Source: Bacteroidota bacterium
GTDB taxonomy: Bacteria > Bacteroidota > Bacteroidia > Chitinophagales > Chitinophagaceae
Assembly (NCBI GenBank): GCA_016712665.1
Contig: JADJQP010000008.1
Location: 1-64,000, forward strand
Direction: 5' to 3'
DNA: 64,000 bases
The notes under the pieces were generated by a model. It was not told the origin of the DNA, searched no databases, and saw nothing but the letters and a program-made list of their open reading frames with translations. Below, piece after piece: positions 57,380 through 64,000 of this stretch. Each line of letters begins with the position of its first letter. Position 1 is the stretch's first letter. The position numbers and the translations under genes were made by a program.

Positions 57380-58381
57380 TTAACAATAAAAGTTTATGCC
57401 GATTTTTTTTCGTGCTTCATCCAAGGTTTTAGAGGCGCTTTCCCTTCCCTTTTCCTTTCCCATACGCATTAGTTTATGCAGATAAGGTAGGTCATTTTGT
57501 ATTGCAATGGTTTTCTCTCGTATGGGTGAAATAAATTGAATTATATCGTTTGCCAATTGCATTTTTAAATCCCCATATCGAATGGAACATTCATTAAAAT
57601 CTTTAGTGAATGAATCTACAGTGGCCGGTTTACTGACTAGTTTCATGAGAGCGAATAAGTTCTCAATATAGTCTGGCATCTGACTATTGGGTTCGGTAGG
57701 TCCTTGGTCTGATTTGGCTTTTTTTACTTTTTTTAGAATCTGTTCATCCGAATCGCATAAATAGATGGTTGCATTTTCATTTTCACTTTTGCTCATTTTT
57801 CCATTTCCATCGAGGCTCGGAATTTTTACCAATTCCGTTCCAAAATTAAATGCGAGTGGTTCGGGAAACGTGTCACCATATCGATGATTAAAACGCTGCG
57901 CAAAATTTCGTGACATTTCAAGATGCTGTTCTTGGTCTTTACCTACCGGTACATATTGTCCTTTGTGAATTAGAATATCGGCACTCATAAGGGTAGGGTA
58001 GGTTAACAAACCCGCATTTACATTATCGGGTTGGTTTCGTGCTTTTTCTTTAAAGGAAGCGGTTTTTTCTAACTCACCCTTATAAGCCAACATATTTAGG
58101 ATTAAATACAGTTCCGGAATTTCAGGAATATCGCTTTGAACATACAAGGTTACTTTTTCAGGGTCTAGTCCACAAGCAATATTTTCTGCAAGTACTTTGT
58201 AAACATTTTTTTTCAATCCAGCAGGATCTGGATGCGTGGTAAGTGAGTGATAGTCGGCCACAAAAAAGTAACAGGGGTACTCATCCTGCATTTTTACATA
58301 ATTTTTCATTGCTCCAAAATAGTTTCCTAGATGTAAATTGCCAGTGGATCGAATGCCACTAACTACAATTTCTTTTTTCAT
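57380..58381 (-). CDS. trpS: Tryptophanyl-tRNA synthetase
   Basis: A 333-residue class I synthetase charging tRNA-Trp. The HIGH-type motif is SGIRSTGNLHLGNYFGAM near residue 10. YVPVGKDQEQHLEMSRNFAQ is the dimer/Trp pocket region, and GNGKMSKSENENATIYL carries KMSKS near residue 195. The length is normal and the frame intact. It stands 74 bases from the end of the pigment-type operon and is probably transcribed separately. Confidence 0.95.
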   Translation of the reverse strand: MKKEIVVSGIRSTGNLHLGNYFGAMKNYVKMQDEYPCYFFVADYHSLTTHPDPAGLKKNVYKVLAENIACGLDPEKVTLYVQSDIPEIPELYLILNMLAYKGELEKTASFKEKARNQPDNVNAGLLTYPTLMSADILIHKGQYVPVGKDQEQHLEMSRNFAQRFNHRYGDTFPEPLAFNFGTELVKIPSLDGNGKMSKSENENATIYLCDSDEQILKKVKKAKSDQGPTEPNSQMPDYIENLFALMKLVSKPATVDSFTKDFNECSIRYGDLKMQLANDIIQFISPIREKTIAIQNDLPYLHKLMRMGKEKGRESASKTLDEARKKIGINFYC

Positions 58382-58455
58382 ACGGGTTTGTTCTTTTTAT
58401 GAAAGTATGGAAGTGCGAAAGTATTGATTAAAAAGCAGAATGGCAAAGAGGATAG

Positions 58456-59653
58456 CTACGGATTCGAGGTTCTTTTTTTGCGGCTTGCTAAAAGAATATG
58501 TGTAATGGCAAACCCCACAAAACCTGCCACCAGGGCTAGCACGGTACCTCCCACAAAAAATTCCTTGCCGGTATTCAGTACTTCTTCCCATTTAAGATTG
58601 CGAAAATCAATTTTCCAATTAGGGTTTTGGTAAATAAGTTTACCGGTTGCCAGACTGGCAGCCCAGATAATGGGTGGAAAAATACTGATATTTGCAGCTA
58701 CGATAAAAAGGGTTTTATTCATTTTCATTAGGATGGCAAGAGGAATCCCTACCAATAGCTGAAAGCCCCAAATAGGTATAATACCCATAAAAATGCCAAA
58801 ACCAACCGAAGACGATCGTACGAGGGTGGTTTCATGTGGGTCAAATAGCAATTCTTTCAACCCATTTTTAATACCCTTTTCTTTTAATGGTCTGAGAACT
58901 AAATCTCTGGGTTTAATGTATAGAAAGGCAATTAGCACCAGAAAGGTATTCAACACACTAATTCTAAAAAAATCCTTGAAGGGCCTGAAGTGTGTAACCC
59001 CGCTCTTCTTTACTTGGGTAAAATACTTTTATCGGTACGGCTATTATGGGAATATTTTGCCAAGCACTTCTTACAATAATTTCAATTTCAAACTCATATT
59101 TTCGCGTAAAAAATCGAGTGTTTGTATACTTGTAAATGGGGTATAAGCGAAAACCGCTTTGTGTATCAGGCATCACCTTGCCGGTGTCTATTTTAAACCA
59201 AAAATTTGAAAATTTATTTCCAAAGGTGCTTTTTCCGGGCACATTGTGATGCGATAAATTTCTAGATCCGATTAGCAAGGCATCTAAATGGTCTTCAAGT
59301 ACCTCAAAAAAATGAATACAATCGTCAGGATAATGTTGCCCATCGGTATCAATGGTGATGGCATAGTCATATCCTTCCGCAATGGCGTATGTAAAGCCCT
59401 TTCTGAGTGCATAACCTTTCCCTTTATTTTTGCCATAGCTCACTATTTGTACAGGTTCTTCCTTTATGATTTCGAGCGTTTGGTCTGTGCTGCCATCATT
59501 GATGACAATCACATGACTGGTTTGCAGAAGCGACTGCCGAATTACTTCAGCAATAGTCTGCTGATTATTATAAGTAGGTAGTAGAATGCAAGCCTTATAT
59601 TTATTAAATACATGCTCTAGAATTGGCTGCTGATATGTGTTATTTTGTTTCAA
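58456..59653 (-). CDS. Family 2 glycosyltransferase fused to DUF2062, one frameshift
   Basis: About 399 residues. The N-terminal GT2 domain is dolichol-phosphate-mannose-synthase-like: CILLPTYNNQQTI, VINDGSTDQTLEII near residue 50, TIDTDGQHYPDD near 100 (D-x-D metal site), GSRNL. The C-terminal DUF2062 domain is membranous (GFGIFMGIIPIWGFQLLVGI, GGTVLALVAGFVGFAITHIL). Four C at 58998-59001 should be three; this joins KEERVTHFRPFKDFF to RISVLNTFLVLIAFLYIKP, turning two apparent genes into one. The start is a TTG directly after the stop of the dehydratase gene (TAATTG). GT2-DUF2062 proteins recur in aryl-polyene/flexirubin clusters. Confidence 0.82.
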
Positions 59654-60025
59654 TTATTTTTTTTCAATATAGCTACCGCTGCATTTTAAAAAGAGGAACG
59701 TATCCTGTTTCAAGACCGTTGAAACATTTAGAGTATGGTCCGCTTCATCTTTCCAAGTCAACTCAAATCGAGCGGCTGTATTCTCTACGGTGGAAAATAG
59801 TTTGAGATATTTGGTAGACTTACTATTACGCAGTACCCATTTTTTTGAAAAGGTTACCTCCAATAGCTCTTTTATCATCTCCATCATGCAGACGCCGGGT
59901 ACTACAGGGTGGCCCGGGAAATGGCCTTTCAAAATAGCATGATTGGCATTTATGGTGATGTCTGCAATGATTTTGTTTTCCTCATTGGATAAATGGTTAA
60001 TATGGAAAAAATCATTCAGTAACAT
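59654..60025 (-). CDS. Hot-dog 3-hydroxyacyl-ACP dehydratase-like protein
   Basis: A 123-residue FabZ/FabA-like hot-dog protein. The active-site region reads ILKGHFPGHPVVPGVCMMEM, containing the family's H-F-P-x-x-P/H-V-x-P-G-V motif with the catalytic His. It should dehydrate 3-hydroxyacyl-ACP intermediates and create the conjugated double bonds of the polyene. It overlaps the gene upstream by 14 bases and touches the glycosyltransferase gene downstream. It is shorter than housekeeping FabZ, as is usual for cluster versions. Confidence 0.85.
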   Translation of the reverse strand: MLLNDFFHINHLSNEENKIIADITINANHAILKGHFPGHPVVPGVCMMEMIKELLEVTFSKKWVLRNSKSTKYLKLFSTVENTAARFELTWKDEADHTLNVSTVLKQDTFLFLKCSGSYIEKK

Positions 60026-60644
60026 GAAGCCGTTTTAATAAAATGGTGAAGCGGACAGTGTGATGTTCGACAAAAATACGTTCGGGCATTGAATTTTTGT
60101 CTGTGTAATTTTGAGTAATCGTAATAATTTTTTTCTTTTTCCCGAAATTTTCTATGAGAGGTATTTCCCTTTCATTGCGTTTACGTTGATATACCACTAT
60201 GCCTTTTCTTTTTAAGGGAAACGAATATTTTTCAAGTGGTTCTGCAGGCAATTGTACCGTACTTCGACTGGTACTAGTTGCATTTTCTTTGAATATTCCT
60301 CGTAGTAAAATCATTCCGATGTCTTTGGCAAGCGAAATTTTTACCGCCTTTTTATTGAGATTATGCGCTATGGAATGAAAGGTATAGGATTCATCATAAA
60401 AACTCATATCAAAAAATGTCATTCCTATTTCGTTTACAAAGGCCACACGGATGCTGCTGTCTTCTTGCCTCTTAAAAATGAGAATTCCACTCAAATGCTT
60501 TCCAATTACATCTATGGAGGCTTGATATTTTTCCGATTCAAACTTAGGACGTAGTTCTTTTGCAAATGTATTGGTGCTTACCCTTTGAGCGCTAAGTGAA
60601 AAAACACACACAAGGAATAAACTACTTAACACTAAAAAGCGCAT
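60012..60644 (-). CDS. Exported protein of unknown function in pigment-type operon
   Basis: A 210-residue protein starting MRFLVLSSLFLVCVFSLSAQ (signal peptide, no lipobox). The rest is beta-rich (GKHLSGILIFKRQEDSSIRV, AFVNEIGMTFFDMSFYDESY, YSFPLKRKGIVVYQRKRNER) and may have a LolB-like or similar half-barrel fold; that is a guess. It overlaps lolA (23 bases) and the dehydratase gene (14 bases), so it is tightly bound to this operon. Aryl-polyene clusters usually carry a small lipoprotein at this position, and this may be its counterpart. Confidence 0.65.
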   Translation of the reverse strand: MRFLVLSSLFLVCVFSLSAQRVSTNTFAKELRPKFESEKYQASIDVIGKHLSGILIFKRQEDSSIRVAFVNEIGMTFFDMSFYDESYTFHSIAHNLNKKAVKISLAKDIGMILLRGIFKENATSTSRSTVQLPAEPLEKYSFPLKRKGIVVYQRKRNEREIPLIENFGKKKKIITITQNYTDKNSMPERIFVEHHTVRFTILLKRLHVTE

Positions 60645-61257
60645 CAGATAAATTTTTGTTCAACATAGGTTGAGTAAACGTCATAAGACTATTGTCTCCA
60701 TTGCATTCCACAAGATTTAAACGGAGTACATGAAAATCTTTTTTGTCAAGGAACACTTCAATATGCGCAAATATCTTCTTCATGGTAGCAGTAATCGGCT
60801 TCATTTTCAACAAATATTCTTTCGGACCTTCCAATGCATCAACCATAAAGTCCTTATTACCGTATATCGTGCCACGCATGCAGTCGAGCATAATATTATT
60901 GATGGATTGCATCATTTTATTACTCTTGGTATTGTAACTGCTTGTTTTTTGATCATCTTTGATGGTCATAGCATTTTGATTCAATACCATCAGATAATAG
61001 TACGGCGAGGAGTATTCAATACGAACCTTATTTCCTTTTTTGTAATAGAACTTCCCTTTTGATTGAATTTTATCTTTTAATAAACTCAAATTTTTTATTT
61101 GTGTGAAATTACTTTCAATGCTTTCAACCTTTTGCGAAGCCAGCGCAAATTGTGATTTAAAGGGAAGAAGGTCTTTTACAGGAGAAAAACCACTCGGTTG
61201 TGCAAGAAGTACCTGGCCAAAAAGCAAACAAATTATAAGTATTAGGTTAGGCTTCAT
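60622..61257 (-). CDS. LolA-family outer-membrane lipoprotein carrier
   Basis: A 211-residue periplasmic protein with signal peptide (MKPNLILIICLLFGQVLLAQ) and the LolA fold: FALASQKVESIESNFTQIKN, SKGKFYYKKGNKVRIEYSSP (the conserved aromatic/basic hook), NAMTIKDDQKTSSYNTKSNK, LKMKPITATMKKIFAHIEVF. In pigment clusters LolA-like proteins are thought to carry the lipid-linked product across the periplasm. It overlaps the deacetylase gene upstream (11 bases) and the unknown gene downstream (23 bases). Confidence 0.82.
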   Translation of the reverse strand: MKPNLILIICLLFGQVLLAQPSGFSPVKDLLPFKSQFALASQKVESIESNFTQIKNLSLLKDKIQSKGKFYYKKGNKVRIEYSSPYYYLMVLNQNAMTIKDDQKTSSYNTKSNKMMQSINNIMLDCMRGTIYGNKDFMVDALEGPKEYLLKMKPITATMKKIFAHIEVFLDKKDFHVLRLNLVECNGDNSLMTFTQPMLNKNLSDALFSVK

Positions 61258-62033
61258 TAGGGCATTTTAGAGTCACAAATGTAAAACCTTCCGTCAAACA
61301 ATAATCTATATATTGTGTTAATACCTCTACGGTTATTTCGCATCGATCATGAAGCAATATAATGGAATTGGAACGGGTGTTTTTGATCAGTTTCTGTAAA
61401 AGCATTTCACTGGATTTTGCGACGGTGTCCATTGAACGAAGGTTCCAGCCCATGCTGAGCATGTTTGTTTTTTGAATGGCCTTTGCTAAATTGGGATTGG
61501 TAACCCCGTACGGGTGGCCTAAAAATTTGGGGCTTCACACCTGTCACTGCTTGAATGCTCTTATTGGTATCTTCAATTTCTTTTTGCATATCCGTACTAC
61601 TCCTTAAATCAAAATTCCAGCTATGATTAAAACTGTGATTTCCAATTTGATGGCCATCTTGATACATTTCTTTTAGAAGTTGTTCGTTTCCTTCAATATT
61701 TTTTCCAATTACAAAAAAATGGGCCTTCACATTTTTATTTCGCAAAATCTGTAAGGTTGTTGCAGTATGTACCGGGTGAATGCCGTCATCAAAAGTGAGA
61801 CAGATTTTCTTTGTATGGTGATGTATTGGTGCTTCCGGCAAAAATTCAGATACTGAATGAATGGACTTTATATAAAAATTCCACTGTATAAAGATGGAAC
61901 CCAATACCAATAGATGAATATAAACAACAAAAAGTAAAACTAGCAGCCAGACAGATGCCTGCTCGCGAACTATAAAAAACAGCAGCGTTAGGGTGATGAT
62001 AAGGAAGGCAATGCTGACTATTTTGAATTTCAT
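61247..62033 (-). CDS. Polysaccharide deacetylase-family (NodB) protein, one frameshift
   Basis: About 262 residues: two hydrophobic helices at the N-terminus (IAFLIITLTLLFFIV; WLLVLLFVVYIHLLVLG), then a NodB domain with metal-binding motifs KICLTFDDGIHPVHTATTL near residue 80 and GNHSFNHSWNFD near 135, and RPPYG near 175. An extra base near 61511 shifts the frame; without it the sequence reads IFRPPYGVTNPNLAKAIQKT and continues to IILLHDR near the C-terminus. Members remove acyl groups from N-acetylated or acylated substrates. It overlaps the ketosynthase-like gene by ATGA. Confidence 0.82.
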
Positions 62034-63063
62034 AGTGCTCTCAAAAGGATGAATGAATGAGATTGATTCTTATAGTGATTGTAGATGAGAACATTTTTTG
62101 GTTTGTGATCTTTATTTTTTCCATCACTTGGAATGCTCGCAGTATAACAAAGGTTGCAGGCCAATGCGAATGCAAATGAACTGGCGGTAGGGTATTCTCC
62201 ACTCCATTTTTTGAAATCAATAAAAGTGGAATGCGTTAGGGGATTCATATTTTGTCGGATAATGGAATCATATCTCGCATCTCCATTGGTTCCAATCAGG
62301 CAGTAATCAATATCTTCAAGAGAAAGGGAATTCTGTTGTAAAAATTCGTGCAAAGCGGACGATATATTTTCTGTATGACATATTTTTAAATCCACAAGTT
62401 CTGCATAGGAGCGTTCTGTTTTTTGGGCACTTATTACAAAAAGATGGGCCCCTTCGCCGGCAATACTCCCTTTTGCATCCGTGTCGTAGGTTTCGTTTTC
62501 ATTTTTGTACGAACCAAATCGAGAAATTATATCGAATGTATGATTGGTCATTTCATCAATTCCGCCGGTAAGAACCTGTAACTGCTCGTTTTCGGCAAGC
62601 CATAGCATACTTTCCTGCAGCGCAAATTCAAAGGAAAGTCCTCGTTGTACATACGTAAAATTATGTCCGTGACAGGTAAGCAATAGGGCAATTTGTCCAC
62701 TCACCGTATTATGTGTCGATTGAATAAATGATGTAGGGGTTAATAAGCTTTCATTTTGCGAAATCATCTTTTGTAAAAATGCCTCTGTATCTGCCAAACA
62801 GCCGTATCCTGTTCCGGTAATGATTATATCAGGACTGCTTATTTCGGCGTCAAGCAGTGCATTTTTAGCAGCGGCAATACCCATTTTTACCACTTTACTC
62901 ATCCGTCTAAGTTGTATGGGTGGCAAAAGGTTTTTATAGTCAGGCTCAATAGCCAACATCCGGCTGCCAGCGGCTTTGATAAACTCCAGATTCGAACCTC
63001 TTGAAGAAGCATTTGTGTTGTCACACACCCGGTACCGTTAATATATATTTTAGGTCTATTCAA
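62030..63063 (-). CDS. Ketosynthase-like partner without active-site Cys, frameshift near start
   Basis: About 344 residues with the thiolase fold of beta-ketoacyl synthases. At the position of the nucleophile the sequence reads IQSTHNTVSGQIALLL, with Asn-Thr and no Cys; the second part has YCLIGTNGDARYDSII. It looks like a chain-length-factor-type subunit that pairs with the active ketosynthase next door. The N-terminus KIYINGTGCVTTQ begins at a TTG at 63063, but three T at 63012-63014 should be four to join it to NASSRGSNLEFIKAAGSR. Without that, the visible frame starts at a GTG at 63028. Confidence 0.78.
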
Positions 63064-63066
63064 TGA

Positions 63067-64000
63067 TTACGTTGTTTTACTGAAAATTAATGAACTGCAA
63101 TTGCCACCAAAACCAAAGGAATTACTCATTACATGATGTATTTCTTTACCCTGGATGAGTTTCGTATTAACTTCAAAGGAAAAATCGTTCATAGGGGTGG
63201 TCAAACGCAAGGAAGGGTACACGGTATTGTGTTGTAATGAAAGACAACAATACACCGCTTCGATGCCACCACAAGCACCCAAGGTATGGCCGGTATTAGC
63301 TTTTGTTGAACTCACCAATGGAACATGGTCTGCAAAAAGTCTTTCAATGGCAATTCCTTCACTTGAATCATTGTTTGCCGTACCGGTACCATGCGCGTTG
63401 ATATAGTCAATTTGATGTGGAGCCAAGCCACTCATTTGAAGGGCTTGTTCCATGGCCAGAAAATTTCCTATTCCCTCTGCCGATGAAGCCGTTTGATGAA
63501 AGGCATCATTAGCATTGGCATAGCCACTTACTGCAGCTATAGGTTTTAGATTTAACTGCTTCTTTATCGCATCGCTTACCAACACTACATAGCCTGCGCC
63601 CTCACCGAGATTTAAGCCCTTTCGATGGGCATCAAAGGGTTTACAGGGTTCTGAATCCACTATCATAAGGGTATTAAATCCGTTTAAAGTAAAGCGGCAC
63701 AAGGCATCCGTACCACCTGCTATTACCATATCCAGTTTGTTGTGCTTAATCAAGCGACAACCTTGCATAATGGCATTTGCAGAAGAGGAGCATGCAGTGC
63801 TTAAAGTGGCTACATAGTTTTTGACATTCAATTTTTCGGCTACAAGTTCAGTGATGGCCCCACATTCATGATTGACTACATCACTAAGATGGCCACTTGA
63901 GGGGTCTTTAAGGAAGTCGCTATAAAAATTTTCACTGAGGTCCATTCCTCCAATGGTATTACCTGAAAGAAATCCCACTCGAAGATTTTCAAAAGCCGGT
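63067..64000 (-). CDS. Beta-ketoacyl-ACP synthase (cut by window edge)
   Basis: The C-terminal ~311 residues of a KAS I/II-type condensing enzyme; the start lies beyond 64000. The Cys-His-His triad is complete: STACSSSANAIMQG (nucleophile), INAHGTGTANNDSSE and TKANTGHTLGACGGIEA, then NSFGFGGNCSSLIF at the end. It should extend an acyl-ACP chain with malonyl-ACP. The stop is 3 bases before the next gene. With the Cys-less partner it forms the usual ketosynthase/chain-length-factor pair of aryl-polyene and flexirubin clusters. Confidence 0.9.
   Translation of the reverse strand, partial: PAFENLRVGFLSGNTIGGMDLSENFYSDFLKDPSSGHLSDVVNHECGAITELVAEKLNVKNYVATLSTACSSSANAIMQGCRLIKHNKLDMVIAGGTDALCRFTLNGFNTLMIVDSEPCKPFDAHRKGLNLGEGAGYVVLVSDAIKKQLNLKPIAAVSGYANANDAFHQTASSAEGIGNFLAMEQALQMSGLAPHQIDYINAHGTGTANNDSSEGIAIERLFADHVPLVSSTKANTGHTLGACGGIEAVYCCLSLQHNTVYPSLRLTTPMNDFSFEVNTKLIQGKEIHHVMSNSFGFGGNCSSLIFSKTT

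Noticed and set aside
58456..58956. A separate DUF2062 gene
   Set aside because: The glycosyltransferase frame runs into it after removing one base at 58998-59001, and the joined protein matches known GT2-DUF2062 fusions.
1..64000. Reassignment of TGA to tryptophan
   Set aside because: Genes such as 1766-2608 and the overlap at 60012 end properly at TGA, and Trp is otherwise encoded by TGG throughout.
1..64000. Programmed frameshifting or gene decay as the general cause of broken frames
   Set aside because: Break sites share no slippery motif or downstream structure, occur in unrelated families including tyrS, and are repaired by one base each.
1..64000. tRNA, rRNA, CRISPR or insertion sequence
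   Set aside because: I looked for T-loop-like sequence, regular repeats, transposase motifs and terminal inverted repeats and found none.

Overview
The window is AT-rich chromosomal DNA of a Bacteroidota bacterium, most likely of the Chitinophagia/Sphingobacteriia type. Support comes from a type IX secretion C-terminal sorting domain, a PorV-like/C25-peptidase (PorU-like) pair, DUF5686, DUF6089 and DUF1573 proteins, a fused isobutyryl-CoA mutase (IcmF), a flexirubin/aryl-polyene type pigment locus, and Bacteroidota -7 promoter boxes (TAnnTTTG) close to many start codons. I saw no tRNA, rRNA, CRISPR array or insertion sequence.

Layout. Bases 1-6,100 are an accessory region: a tyrosine recombinase cut by the left edge, an attC-like palindromic stretch, a small two-TM protein, a secreted protein with a sorting tail, an orphan AAA+ ATPase resembling those of extracellular contractile injection systems, and a broken TIR-domain gene. 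Bases 6,100-34,500 are mostly core: purK-purE, two metallophosphoesterases, an FMN reductase, tyrS, an MBOAT/SGNH O-acetylation pair, the PorV-like/PorU-like pair, a LolE-like permease with a FemAB-like protein, two DUF1573 proteins, a fused 2-oxo acid dehydrogenase E1, a truncated pcm, an FKBP lipoprotein, an S9 peptidase and icmF. Bases 34,600-45,200 are envelope genes: LVIVD-repeat lipoproteins, smpB, a DUF5686 barrel protein, a PD40/beta-barrel protein, lptE and a sigma-54-type activator. Bases 45,300-58,400 hold a methyltransferase, a GH3-family protein, lysS, an FAD reductase, an NlpC/P60 peptidase, adk-obgE-ychF, a DUF6089 protein, a deoxynucleoside kinase and trpS. Bases 58,456-64,000 are one leftward operon that looks like part of a flexirubin/aryl-polyene cluster: ketosynthase, cysteine-less ketosynthase partner, polysaccharide deacetylase, LolA, an unknown exported protein, a hot-dog dehydratase and a glycosyltransferase-DUF2062 fusion.

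A caveat governs the whole annotation. About twenty single-base insertions, deletions or nonsense changes interrupt otherwise well-conserved genes, including the normally essential tyrS. Many lie in homopolymers, and insertions and deletions are about equally common. This looks much more like residual sequencing or consensus error than gene decay. I therefore annotate such genes over their full span and give the break positions. The truncated pcm and the TIR gene are the best candidates for real damage.
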